Below, in pieces: positions 1 to 6,951 of a DNA stretch of 8,142 nucleotides (positions within the stretch are counted from its first letter, which is position 1; the number at the start of each line of letters is the position of its first letter). Origin of the DNA: an uncultured Clostridia bacterium (lineage in GTDB: Bacteria > Bacillota > Clostridia > Oscillospirales > Acutalibacteraceae); the NCBI GenBank assembly GCA_947171615.1, contig CAMVYG010000092.1, positions 1-8,142 of the forward strand, given 5' to 3'. The notes beneath the pieces are model-generated. The model was not told the origin of the DNA and searched no databases. It saw only the letters and a program-made list of their open reading frames with translations. The position numbers and the translations under genes were made by a program.

Positions 1-16
1 CTGTTCAGGATGACAG
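1..16 (-). repeat. Partial copy of interspersed hairpin repeat, cut by window edge
   Basis: These 16 bases are identical to positions 6747-6762, the outer end of the minus-strand repeat copy there. Read on the minus strand they give CTGTCATCCTGAACAG, the conserved left arm of the family plus the first bases of the variable stem. The rest of this copy would lie upstream of the window. Confidence 0.75.
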
Positions 17-89
17 GGGGTAGAATTAGTTAGTACGCTAAACTGTAATTTAGCAGTCATCCCTTGCCCTTTCTAACAACTAAAATCTC

Positions 90-118
90 TTGCCATTCGC
101 TTCTCAAAAGGGTAAAAT
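90..118 (+). promoter_or_regulatory. Predicted sigma-A promoter of the four-gene run
   Basis: TTGCCA at 90-95 and TAAAAT at 113-118 are separated by 17 bases, close to the housekeeping consensus TTGACA-17-TATAAT. Transcription would begin near 125, about 28 bases before the ATG at 153. This also argues against translation starting at the upstream in-frame ATGs at 90 and 117, which would lie in or before the promoter. Confidence 0.6.
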
Positions 119-152
119 GAGGCAGAAGGATTTTTTGAAAGGAAAAGTGAGA

Positions 153-899
153 ATGGAACAGAACCGGGAGCTGCCGAAAAAATATAAAAAGGAATTTGAA
201 CATTCCTATACGCTGGGCCCCTTTCCCACTTTCGAGCTGCTTTTGCACCGTCCGGAGCAGGCCAGAGCCGTTTATTATGACGAGAGCTTTCGGGAAAAGG
301 AAAAGCTCCGGGAGCTTTGTGAAGAAAAGAAGGTTCCCTGTCTTTGCTGGAAAAAGGCGTTGGAACGAATTTCTCAAAAAGAGATCTGCTATGCGGCGGG
401 AGAATTTGAAAAATATACCGGGACGCTGGGGAAATCCCGCCCCCATGTGGCGCTGGTGGAGCCCTCCGATATGGGGAATCTTGGTACCATAGAGCGCACC
501 CTGCTGGGATTTGGAATCCGGGATCTGGCAATTATCGGGCAGTCTGCCGCAGACGTGTGGAATCCAAAAGCGGTGCGCGCGTCTATGGGAGCGTTGTTTC
601 AGCTTGAGGTGGAATGGTTCCCGGACTTCCCGGCGTATCTGGAAAAATACGGGGAGGAGCGAAGCATTTTTCCCTTTATGCTGGACGGCGGCACGGTGCT
701 GACTCCGGAAAGCTGTCCGGAAAGCAGACTGTATACGCTGGTGTTCGGCAATGAGGCAAGCGGTCTGCCCCCGGAATTTCAGGGCTATGGGCAAAGCCTG
801 TTTATCGACCAGACCGACGCGGTGGATTCTTTGAATCTGGCGGTGTCCGTAGCGGTGGGAACCTACCTCTTTACCCAGAAAAATGGAGAAGCTTTATGA
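153..899 (+). CDS. TrmH/SpoU-family RNA 2'-O-ribose methyltransferase
   Basis: A 248-residue predicted cytoplasmic enzyme that transfers a methyl group from S-adenosylmethionine to a ribose 2'-OH in tRNA or rRNA. The three SpoU signatures are present in order: motif 1 NLGTIER (residues 109-115), motif 2 around NPKAVRASMGA (137-147), and motif 3 FGNEASGLP (198-206) followed by DSLNLAVSVA (225-234). These form the trefoil-knot cofactor pocket and dimer interface in the family; R115 is the expected conserved arginine. Residues 1-95 resemble the substrate-binding N-terminal part of the family but are weaker. The ATG at 153 is chosen because AAAGGA (138-143) sits 9 bases upstream and a promoter precedes it; ATGs at 90 and 117 are in frame but poorly placed. 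The stop overlaps the next start (ATGA), implying translational coupling. The target nucleotide cannot be read from the sequence, so no gene symbol is given. Confidence 0.92.
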   Translation: MEQNRELPKKYKKEFEHSYTLGPFPTFELLLHRPEQARAVYYDESFREKEKLRELCEEKKVPCLCWKKALERISQKEICYAAGEFEKYTGTLGKSRPHVALVEPSDMGNLGTIERTLLGFGIRDLAIIGQSAADVWNPKAVRASMGALFQLEVEWFPDFPAYLEKYGEERSIFPFMLDGGTVLTPESCPESRLYTLVFGNEASGLPPEFQGYGQSLFIDQTDAVDSLNLAVSVAVGTYLFTQKNGEAL

Positions 900-1834
900 A
901 CGGAAGGTTGGAAGTTGCCGTGCTGGCGGATATTCACGGAAATTACCTGGCGCTGCAGGCCTGTTTGGAGCATGCCCGCCGCCGGGGGATCCGCCACTAT
1001 CTGTTTTTGGGCGATTATATCACCGACCATGCTTTTCCCCAGCGGGTGATGGAGCAGCTTTACGAAATGGAAAGCCGCTTTGACTGCCGGTTTATCCGGG
1101 GAAACCGGGAGGAATACATGATCGACTACCGGGCAAACGGGGAAAAGCAGCCGGACGGCACGCCCTGGACGAATTGCTCTGCCCAGGGCGGTTTGCTTTA
1201 TTGCTATGAAAACCTTACCCGGCAGGATATTGACTGGTTTGAAAGCCTGCCTGTTTCCGGCAGCTGGCAGATAGAAAACGCGCCGTCTCTTGCGTACTGC
1301 CACGGGTCGCCGGATAAGACCCGTGCCCGGCTGGTCAACGATCCCGCGGTGCTGGAGCAGATGGCGTTCCTCCCGGAAGATTTTGTGATTACGGGGCACG
1401 TCCACCGATTTCGTCACTTTTGGTTTCGGGGAAAGCAGATCGTCTGCGGAGGATCGGTGGGAGTTCCCAGCGGAGCCCGCAGCGACAGAAGCGGACCAAA
1501 AGAAAGAGAATGCGCCCGGGCTGCTCAAATGGTGATCCTGCGTCCCGTGCAGGGTATATGGAAGCCGGAATTTCTGAATATTCCCTATGATTGGCAGAGG
1601 GCCATTGACAATCTGAAAACCTCCGGTTTGATCCAAAGGGCTCCCATGTGGGCGGTTTTGCTGCGTCATGCGGCGCTCACAGGGGAAGATCCCTTTATGG
1701 TAGTTCCCACAAGAGCGGCGGAGCTGTACCGTATGGAAACGGGAACGGAAGCCGGCTGGGCCAAGGTGCCGGAGAAATACTGGCACAGGGCTGCCAAAGA
1801 ATATGGCATTTTTGATTTTTCAAACGAGCCCTAA
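896..1834 (+). CDS. Calcineurin-like metallophosphoesterase
   Basis: A 312-residue predicted cytoplasmic phosphoesterase with a two-metal centre. All family motifs are visible: DIHGN (D12, H14), GD (D40), GNRE (N70), YCHG (H136) and GHVH (H168, H170). This matches the bacterial YfcE/MJ0936-like branch and supports an active enzyme. The catalytic domain ends near residue 200. The remaining about 110 residues (…ECARAAQ to the end) are not part of the usual minimal fold and carry no motif I recognise. The domain order resembles a clostridial phosphoesterase group whose substrate I cannot name. The start ATG overlaps the methyltransferase stop by 4 bases, with GGAGAA at 885-890 as the ribosome site, so the two are probably co-translated. 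Possible substrates include phosphodiesters, nucleotides or phosphoproteins; nothing here decides among them. Confidence 0.9.
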   Translation: MNGRLEVAVLADIHGNYLALQACLEHARRRGIRHYLFLGDYITDHAFPQRVMEQLYEMESRFDCRFIRGNREEYMIDYRANGEKQPDGTPWTNCSAQGGLLYCYENLTRQDIDWFESLPVSGSWQIENAPSLAYCHGSPDKTRARLVNDPAVLEQMAFLPEDFVITGHVHRFRHFWFRGKQIVCGGSVGVPSGARSDRSGPKERECARAAQMVILRPVQGIWKPEFLNIPYDWQRAIDNLKTSGLIQRAPMWAVLLRHAALTGEDPFMVVPTRAAELYRMETGTEAGWAKVPEKYWHRAAKEYGIFDFSNEP

Positions 1835-1929
1835 CCCCCTTCAAAGATCTGACAGGGAAAAAACGTTAAAGCGGTTCTGGGAAAGGTTTGGAAAAGAATA
1901 AGCTGATTTGAGAAAGGGCGGGGATCCTT

Positions 1930-2520
1930 GTGATAAAAAATGTAGTGTTTGATATGGGAAATGTGCTTTTGCGGTACGACCCGGAGCTTCCCCTAAATGC
2001 CTTCTGCCATTCGGAAGCGGAAAAGGATTTGATTCGCAGGGAACTGTTTCAGGGGCCGGAATGGGTGCAGGGAGATCTGGGAACCATTGAGGACGAAGAC
2101 CGTTTTGAGCTGATAAAAAAGCGGGTCTCTCCGAAGCATTGGGAAGCGCTGCAAAATTGCTGTGAGAAGTGGTACAGGTATATGCAGCCCATCGAGGGGG
2201 CAATTTCCTTTTGTGAGCGCCTGCGGCAGCGGGGGTATCGGCTGTTTGTGCTGTCCAACGCCAGCAATGCGTTTCATTGGTTTTTCCCGGCAAACGTGCC
2301 GAAGGAATACTTTGAAGGCATTGTGGTTTCGGCTGAGATACACCTCTTAAAGCCGGATCGGGAAATCTATGAGTATCTGCTAAAGCGCTATGGGCTGAAA
2401 GCGGAAGAATGTCTGTTCCTCGATGATCTGCCGGAAAATGTGGAGGGCGCCCGGGCTGTCGGCATGAATGCCATGCAGTTTCTGGGAGACTATGGCCCTG
2501 TGGAGACGCTTCTTTTGTAA
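1930..2520 (+). CDS. HAD-superfamily phosphatase (subclass IA, YihX-like)
   Basis: A 196-residue haloacid-dehalogenase-fold hydrolase, predicted to dephosphorylate a small sugar phosphate or nucleotide. Motif I is FDMGNV with nucleophile D8; motif II is LSNAS (S109, N110); motif III is K141 in LLKPDREIY; motif IV is FLDDLPENV (D165, D166). The helical cap lies between about residues 15 and 85. Position D+2 in motif I is glycine rather than aspartate, as in the YihX-like branch (DxGNV), so this is a family trait rather than a lesion. Translation starts at GTG, the only start that keeps the core strand IKNVVFD; the purine-rich GGGCGGGGA lies just upstream. It follows the phosphoesterase by 95 bases with no convincing terminator or promoter between them, so read-through is likely. 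The substrate is not predictable. Confidence 0.88.
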   Translation: MIKNVVFDMGNVLLRYDPELPLNAFCHSEAEKDLIRRELFQGPEWVQGDLGTIEDEDRFELIKKRVSPKHWEALQNCCEKWYRYMQPIEGAISFCERLRQRGYRLFVLSNASNAFHWFFPANVPKEYFEGIVVSAEIHLLKPDREIYEYLLKRYGLKAEECLFLDDLPENVEGARAVGMNAMQFLGDYGPVETLLL

Positions 2521-2565
2521 GAATTTTTTCTGATGCTGTATCACTGCCGGGAAAGGAAAGTTTTT

Positions 2566-3528
2566 ATGTGGATCTGGATTTTGGCGGGGATTTTCCTGTT
2601 GTTGCTTCTGGCTTTGCTTGGAGCGGGACAGTACTTTTTTCGGTTTGCCGTTCTCCGGCGCTCCACGGAGCGGGAGGATGAGCAGTATGAGCAGCCGGAT
2701 TCCATTTGGAATCCCTTTCGGGAAAGAATGGAGGAGGCCCAGGCATGGATCAGGGAGCACACAGCGGAAACATTGGAAATCACTTCCCTTGACGGTTTGA
2801 AGCTGCGGGCGTTGTATCTTCCCGCCGATTTGGAAGCGCCCAAAGGAATGATCCTGGCCTTCCACGGCTACCGCTCTCTTGCCACTATCGATTTTGCATT
2901 GGAAACAAAATTCTTTCACGACCTGGGTTATGCTGTGGTGCTGCCCTATCAGCGGTCCCACGGTCTCAGCGAGGGGAAGTATATCACCTATGGGGTGAAG
3001 GAGCGGCTGGACTGCCGGGACTGGGCCAGGTACCTTGCAGAGCGATTTCGTCCGAAAGCCCTTTTCCTTGCGGGGATCTCCATGGGAGCTTCCACCGTGA
3101 TGATGGCGTCGGAGCTGGAGCTGCCGGGCTGTGTGCGGGGCGTCATTGCCGACTGCGGCTTTACCTCTCCCTGGGAGATCATGAAGCATGTTTCCCGGCG
3201 GGATTTTAAGCTTCCCGCTTTTCCTCTGCTTTTGATTCTCGAACTGTTCACAAGGTGCCGGGCGGGATTTTCCCTGAAAGGGGCAGATTCCAGAAAAGCG
3301 CTGGCGAAAACCCATCTGCCCGTTTTGTTCCTTCACGGGAAACAGGACGATTTTGTTCCTCTTTCCATGACAAGGGAAAACTTTGCCGCCTGTGCAGGAG
3401 AAAAAGACGTGTTTTTGGTGCCGGAGGCAGGCCATGCCCAAAGCTTTGCCATGGATACCCCCGGCTGTGAAAAACAGATCGCGGCTTTTCTCGAAAAATG
3501 CGTGGATAAAGAACGCGGAAAATTCTGA
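2566..3528 (+). CDS. Membrane-anchored alpha/beta hydrolase (serine hydrolase)
   Basis: A 320-residue serine hydrolase with one N-terminal membrane segment (about residues 3-25, WIWILAGIFLLLLLALL) and then an alpha/beta-hydrolase domain. A complete triad is visible: nucleophile S172 in GISMG (170-174), D261 in HGKQDDFVP (257-265), and H290 in EAGHA. FHGYRS (99-104) is the usual oxyanion-hole region. Length and layout resemble Bacillus and clostridial hydrolases with a serine-aminopeptidase S33-like domain. With few positive residues before the segment and RR after it, the topology is ambiguous, so the side of the membrane is unresolved. ATG 2566 is preferred over ATG 2533 because AAGGAA (2553-2558) is 7 bases upstream and the hydrophobic segment then begins at once. 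It lies 45 bases after the HAD gene without a promoter and is last before a terminator. Esterase, lipase or peptidase activity are all possible. Confidence 0.88.
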   Translation: MWIWILAGIFLLLLLALLGAGQYFFRFAVLRRSTEREDEQYEQPDSIWNPFRERMEEAQAWIREHTAETLEITSLDGLKLRALYLPADLEAPKGMILAFHGYRSLATIDFALETKFFHDLGYAVVLPYQRSHGLSEGKYITYGVKERLDCRDWARYLAERFRPKALFLAGISMGASTVMMASELELPGCVRGVIADCGFTSPWEIMKHVSRRDFKLPAFPLLLILELFTRCRAGFSLKGADSRKALAKTHLPVLFLHGKQDDFVPLSMTRENFAACAGEKDVFLVPEAGHAQSFAMDTPGCEKQIAAFLEKCVDKERGKF

Positions 3529-3547
3529 AAAACCCTCGAAAAGGGTA

Positions 3548-3576
3548 TTGCAAACTCCGATAGTCCGTGATAAGAT
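3548..3576 (+). promoter_or_regulatory. Predicted sigma-A promoter with extended -10
   Basis: TTGCAA (3548-3553), a 17-base spacer, and TAAGAT (3571-3576) preceded by TGA (extended -10 TGn). The predicted start is near 3583. It is the best promoter upstream of the MATE pair, yet the terminator hairpin begins about 13 bases after that start. It would therefore give either a very short RNA or an attenuated leader for the MATE genes. Confidence 0.5.
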
Positions 3577-3595
3577 AGCAATATTCGGCATAAAA

Positions 3596-3637
3596 ACGGC
3601 GCAAGCGAAGGGTTTCTTTTCGCTTCCGCTGTTTTTT
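3596..3637 (+). terminator. Intrinsic terminator
   Basis: ACGGCG (3596-3601) pairs with CGCTGT (3627-3632, one G-T), and AAGCGAA (3603-3609) pairs with TTCGCTT (3619-3625). A single C-C mismatch separates the two helices. The loop is 9 bases and the hairpin is followed by six T (3632-3637). It ends the four-gene run and would also stop transcription from the promoter at 3548. Confidence 0.85.
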
Positions 3638-3699
3638 CGATGCGGGAACCAGAGCAGCTGCTAAATTATAATTTATCTCACCGGCCTCCACTACCTGTT

Positions 3700-3760
3700 G
3701 TCATTCTGAGGCGTGAAACGCCGAAGAATCTCGGTTATATCTCAGCCAGCAGGTATAAAG
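3700..3760 (+). repeat. Interspersed hairpin repeat, copy 2
   Basis: Left arm GTCATTCTGA (3700-3709), stem GGCGT-GAA-ACGCC (3710-3722), right arm GAAGAATCTCG (3723-3733). A looser tail containing GCCAGCAGGTATAAAG runs to about 3760. Nearly the same as the copy at 7989, which differs by one loop base in the core. Confidence 0.8.
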
Positions 3761-3836
3761 CCCTTTTCTAACGACTAACAACTAGTAGCAAACAACTAAT
3801 TACCAACATCCAGTATCCAGAATCTAAAATCTAAAC
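3761..3836. repeat. AT-rich stretch of short imperfect duplications
   Basis: It is built from short near-tandem units: CTAACGACTAACAACTA, then AACAACTAATTACCAAC, then ATCCAG twice (ATCCAGTATCCAG), then ATCTAAA twice. It runs to within a few bases of the Shine-Dalgarno of the first MATE gene. The opening CCCTTTTCTAACGACTAA (3761-3778) recurs as CCCTTTCTAACAACTAA at 67-83 ahead of gene 1. No function is assigned. Confidence 0.5.
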
Positions 3837-3848
3837 CGGAGGTTTTTC

Positions 3849-5240
3849 ATGGCACAGCGGATTCGAAATATGACAGAAGGTTCTCCTGCCCGGCTGCTGA
3901 TCTCTTTTGCCCTGCCGCTGATGGCGGGCAATGTGTTCCAGCAGCTTTATACGGTGGTGGATACCGCCGTGGTAGGGCAGGTAGTGGGCGTACAGGCTCT
4001 GGCCGCGGTAGGTGCGGCGGATTGGCTGAACTGGATGGTGCTTGGCATTGTTCAGGGGCTGACCCAGGGCTTTTCCATTTTAATGGCCCAGTATTTCGGT
4101 GCAGGAGATCATCGGGAGCTTTCCCGGTCCGTCGGCGCTTCCCTGACGCTTTGCGCCGTTTCCTCTGTGGCAATTTTGCTTTTGAGCCAGCTTTCCGCAG
4201 AGCCGGTGCTCCGGCTTTTGAACACACCGGGGAATATTCTGGGAGATTCCCTTTTGTATCTGCGGATCATCTTTGGGGGAATCCCTGTGATCATGGCCTA
4301 CAATTTCCTTGCCGCGATCCTTCGGGCGCTGGGAGACAGCAAAACGCCTCTTTATGCCATGATCGTGGCGGCGCTGATCAACGTGGGGCTGGATCTTCTG
4401 TTTGTCATGGGCTTTCACTGGGGGATCGGCGGCGCGGCGGCCGCTACTGTGATCGCCCAGGTGTTTTCCGGAATCTACTGTTTTTTCAACGTGCGGAAGG
4501 TCACCATCATCAAGCTGGAAAAGAGGGATCTTCTCCCTTCCCGGCAAATGACAGCCGCTCTCTTAAAGCTCGGTACGCCGGTGGCTTTGCAGAATGGCAT
4601 TATTTCCGTGGGCGGCATGGTGGTGCAGTCTGTCATCAACCGCTATGGGATGCTGTTTATCGCGGGCTTTACCGCTACCAATAAGCTGTACGGCATTTTG
4701 GAGATCGCCGCCACCTCTTACGGCTATGCGGTCACCTCCTATGTGGGGCAGAATTTAGGCGGGAAGCTTTTGAAGCGGATCAAGCAGGGCATGCGCAGTG
4801 CGGCAGTGATCGCCCTTGTCACCTCGGCGGTGATCGCCGTCTGCATGCTGCTGTTCGGCAAGGTGTTTTTGGGGCTTTTCATTTCCGGCACGCCCTCGGA
4901 GGTGGATGCCTCCATGAAAATCGGGTATCACTATCTGGCTATCATGAGCCTGTGCCTGCCTATCCTGTATATGCTCCATATCTATCGCGCGGCGCTGCTG
5001 GGTCTGGGAGACGCGGTGATCCCCATGGCCTCCGGCTTTATGGAAATGGCAATGCGCATCGGGGTAGCGCTGTTTTTGCCCCTTGTCATGGGAGAAGAGG
5101 GAATTTTCTATGCGGAAGTAGGCGCATGGCTGGGCGCGGCGGTTCTTTTGGTGATTGCCTATTTTGTGAGAATACACAGGCTGTCCTGCTCTAAAAGCTG
5201 GCAGCAGGAAATTTTGGAAAGTGAAACGGGTCTTGGCTGA
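3849..5240 (+). CDS. MATE-family efflux transporter (first of pair)
   Basis: A 463-residue integral membrane protein with about twelve hydrophobic segments in two halves, the normal size for MATE drug/cation antiporters. They expel cationic or organic compounds in exchange for Na+ or H+. Family marks: the N-terminal NMTEG (7-11) leading into helix 1, FQQLY (30-34), VVDTAVVGQ (D38, G43), ALAAVG, the mid-protein repeat start GTPVALQN near residue 241, and VGQNLGG near 299. It belongs to the DinF/clostridial branch rather than classical NorM, judging by these motifs. The start is clear: GGAGG (3838-3842) lies 6 bases before ATG. Its stop abuts the second MATE gene, so the two are co-transcribed. 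Substrate and coupling ion cannot be inferred from what is visible. Confidence 0.94.
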   Translation: MAQRIRNMTEGSPARLLISFALPLMAGNVFQQLYTVVDTAVVGQVVGVQALAAVGAADWLNWMVLGIVQGLTQGFSILMAQYFGAGDHRELSRSVGASLTLCAVSSVAILLLSQLSAEPVLRLLNTPGNILGDSLLYLRIIFGGIPVIMAYNFLAAILRALGDSKTPLYAMIVAALINVGLDLLFVMGFHWGIGGAAAATVIAQVFSGIYCFFNVRKVTIIKLEKRDLLPSRQMTAALLKLGTPVALQNGIISVGGMVVQSVINRYGMLFIAGFTATNKLYGILEIAATSYGYAVTSYVGQNLGGKLLKRIKQGMRSAAVIALVTSAVIAVCMLLFGKVFLGLFISGTPSEVDASMKIGYHYLAIMSLCLPILYMLHIYRAALLGLGDAVIPMASGFMEMAMRIGVALFLPLVMGEEGIFYAEVGAWLGAAVLLVIAYFVRIHRLSCSKSWQQEILESETGLG

Positions 5241-5241
5241 G

Positions 5242-6603
5242 ATGAAAAACAGAGCGAACAATATTACAGAAGGCGTGATCTGGAAACAGCTGCTGGGCTT
5301 CTTTTTTCCCATTCTGATCGGCACCTTTTTTCAGCAGCTGTATAACACGGTAGATACCGTGATCGTGGGGCAGTACGTGGGGAAGGAAGCGTTGGCCGCC
5401 GTGGGCACCACCGGCACGCTGATCAATCTGCTGGTAGGCTTTTTTGTGGGCCTGGCTTCCGGCGCTACCGTAATCATTTCCCAGTTTTACGGGGCCGGAG
5501 ACGGAAAAAACGTTTCTAAAGCCGTCCATACCTCTATGGCCCTTGCCCTTGTGGGCGGTGTGTTTCTTACCGTAGCGGGAATTCTCACCTCCCGGCCTGC
5601 TTTGAAGCTGATGGGTGTGCCTGCAGACATTCTGGATGGGGCGCTGACCTATATCAACGTTTATTACGCAGGTGTGATCGCCTGCCTGATCTACAATGTG
5701 GGCACCGGAATTCTGCGGGCCATCGGAGATTCCAAAATGCCCCTGTATGTGCTGATGGTCTGCTGCCTTGTGAATATCGTGCTGGATCTGCTGTTTGTAG
5801 TGGCCTTTCATTGGGATGTGTTCGGCGTGGCGCTGGCCACGGTGCTTTCCCAGGTGATCAGCGCGGTTCTGGTGATGCTCCGGCTTCTGCTTACCCGGGA
5901 TTCTTACCGGGTAGAGCTCAGGAGGATCCGATTTCACAGGGACATCTTTAAGAATGTGCTGCGGATCGGCCTGCCCTCCGGCGCCCAGTCCGTATTGTAT
6001 TCCGTTTCCAATCTGCTGATCCAGGCGTCTATCAATTCCTTCGGCACAGACGCCATTGCCTCCTGGGCGGCTATCGGCAAGATCGACGGCTTTATCTGGA
6101 TGGTCATGGGGGCGTTCGGCATTTCCATTACCACCTTTGCAGGGCAGAATTTCGGCGCAGGAAAATATGACAGGGTAAAAAAAGGTACCCGGGTCTGCCT
6201 TCTCATGGCTGTAAGCTCCACCATTGCCCTTTCCGCGGTGGTGTTTTTCTTCGGCGGCCAGCTGCTGCACTTCTTTACGGCGGATGAAGCCGTGATCTCC
6301 ATCGGGCAAAGCTTTTTCCATGTGCTGGCGCCGTCCTACTTTACCTATGTGTTCATCGAGATCCTGTCCGGCACGATCCGGGGTGCAGGGGAAGCCCTGC
6401 AGCCCATGCTCATCACCTGCTTCGGCGTGTGCGGACTGCGGATCCTCTGGATCGCTGTGGCGGTGCCTCTGCACCGCACCATGCAGATGGTGGCTATGAA
6501 TTACCCGGTCACCTGGGTGGTGACCGCTATCGTGTTTATCATCTATTACCTTCGCATGAACTGGCTGAAGCGAAGCATTCAGCGCAGTGAGGTAAATGCA
6601 TAA
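5242..6603 (+). CDS. MATE-family efflux transporter (second of pair)
   Basis: A 453-residue MATE antiporter with about twelve membrane segments. Its landmarks match its neighbour position for position: NITEG at 7-11, FQQLY at 30-34, NTVDTVIVGQ with D38, GLPSGAQSV near 243, GQNFGAGKYDRVKKG near 301. The two are clearly diverged paralogues, not a recent duplication. The ATG at 5242 begins one base after the upstream stop and gives this exact alignment. It has a poor ribosome site and would rely on coupling. A GTG at 5221, inside the upstream gene, has AGGAA 10 bases before it and would add seven residues (MKRVLAE), so the start is uncertain. Drug, toxin or metabolite export is likely; the specific substrate is unknown. 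It is the last gene before the inverted repeat pair and the terminator at 6831. Confidence 0.94.
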   Translation: MKNRANNITEGVIWKQLLGFFFPILIGTFFQQLYNTVDTVIVGQYVGKEALAAVGTTGTLINLLVGFFVGLASGATVIISQFYGAGDGKNVSKAVHTSMALALVGGVFLTVAGILTSRPALKLMGVPADILDGALTYINVYYAGVIACLIYNVGTGILRAIGDSKMPLYVLMVCCLVNIVLDLLFVVAFHWDVFGVALATVLSQVISAVLVMLRLLLTRDSYRVELRRIRFHRDIFKNVLRIGLPSGAQSVLYSVSNLLIQASINSFGTDAIASWAAIGKIDGFIWMVMGAFGISITTFAGQNFGAGKYDRVKKGTRVCLLMAVSSTIALSAVVFFFGGQLLHFFTADEAVISIGQSFFHVLAPSYFTYVFIEILSGTIRGAGEALQPMLITCFGVCGLRILWIAVAVPLHRTMQMVAMNYPVTWVVTAIVFIIYYLRMNWLKRSIQRSEVNA

Positions 6604-6620
6604 ATTATCGATTACTACTC

Positions 6621-6690
6621 ACTGTCATTCTGAATCGCCAAAGGCGGTGAAGAATCTCGGCTAGAAATGGCTGGCGAGTAAAAGGTTTTT
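6621..6690 (+). repeat. Interspersed hairpin repeat, copy 3 (plus orientation)
   Basis: Left arm ACTGTCATTCTGA (6621-6633), short stem CGCC-AAA-GGCG (6636-6646), right arm TGAAGAATCTCG (6648-6659). A tail (GCTGGCGAGTAAAAGG) resembles the tail of the copy at 3700. The stem differs from the other copies but remains self-complementary. Confidence 0.75.
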
Positions 6691-6763
6691 TTATGCGCTG
6701 GTTTCTGCTATTCGAGATCCTTCACCGAGAAGAGGCGTTGCCTCTTCTGTTCAGGATGACAGT
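6691..6763 (-). repeat. Interspersed hairpin repeat, copy 4 (minus orientation)
   Basis: Read on the minus strand: left arm ACTGTCATCCTGAA, a 9-bp stem AGAAGAGGC-AAC-GCCTCTTCT (plus-strand 6728-6748), then GGTGAAGGATCTCG. It faces copy 3 tail to tail, so the arms of both copies are mutually complementary: 6621-6634 with 6750-6763 at 13 of 14 with one G-T, and 6648-6659 with 6713-6724 at 11 of 12. The outermost 16 bases (6747-6762) recur exactly at 1-16. Confidence 0.75.
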
Positions 6764-6830
6764 AGGTGCTGGCTGCCTCTTTTCTCAGATAATGACAGTA
6801 GATGGTAGCGATTAGCTTGATAATTTATAA

Positions 6831-6870
6831 AAAACTCCTGCCCGGTCTTTTATACCGTGGCAGGGGTTTT
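6831..6870 (+). terminator. Intrinsic terminator after the MATE pair
   Basis: AAAACTCCTGCC (6831-6842) pairs with GGCAGGGGTTTT (6859-6870) with one G-T pair. The helix continues inward with CGGT (6843-6846) to ACCG (6854-6857) past a bulged T. The symmetric A-run and T-run make it potentially bidirectional, although all nearby genes read the same way. It separates the MATE genes from the AraC gene. Confidence 0.75.
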
Positions 6871-6951
6871 CACTGAGAAAAGCTTCCCAAGTAGCATCAA
6901 ATCTTTTTCCCGGAAATATGGTATGCTTCTTTTGTCGGAGGGAAAACCGGT

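Larger units (their letters stand above)
3529..3848. other. 320-base gene-free region between the hydrolase and the MATE genes
   Basis: It contains, in order: a small hairpin (ACCCT 3532-3536 with AGGGT 3542-3546, no U tract), a promoter-like sequence (3548-3576), an intrinsic terminator (3596-3637), an AT-rich stretch (3661-3680), one hairpin-repeat copy (3700-3760), and a stretch of short duplications (3761-3836). No convincing coding frame was found. No second promoter close to the MATE start could be recognised. Confidence 0.7.
6604..6951. other. 348-base gene-free region between the MATE pair and the AraC gene
   Basis: It holds two repeat copies in opposite orientation (6621-6763), an unassigned stretch (6764-6830), an intrinsic terminator (6831-6870), and about 80 bases of leader before the AraC gene. 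I could not find a convincing -35/-10 pair for the AraC gene. TATGCT at 6922-6927 could be a -10, but no good -35 lies 16-18 bases before it. No credible open frame is present. Confidence 0.7.

Noticed and set aside
863..1786. Long minus-strand open frame opposite the metallophosphoesterase
   Set aside because: It lies antisense to a gene with complete catalytic motifs, has no recognisable family motif and no ribosome site. It is a codon-bias shadow, as are the long minus frames at 2380-3591 and 5191-6474.
1938..1965. Missing second aspartate in HAD motif I (DMGNV) as a sign of an inactive enzyme
   Set aside because: Glycine at this position is usual in the YihX-like branch, and motifs II-IV are intact.
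3532..3546. ACCCT/AGGGT hairpin right after the hydrolase stop as a terminator
   Set aside because: It has only five base pairs and no T-tract. The strong terminator at 3596-3637 serves that role.
3640..3771. 43-codon plus-strand frame downstream of the terminator, possibly a leader peptide for the MATE genes
   Set aside because: It has no Shine-Dalgarno (it is preceded by the T-tract), it reads through the hairpin repeat, and its composition is what the repeat dictates.
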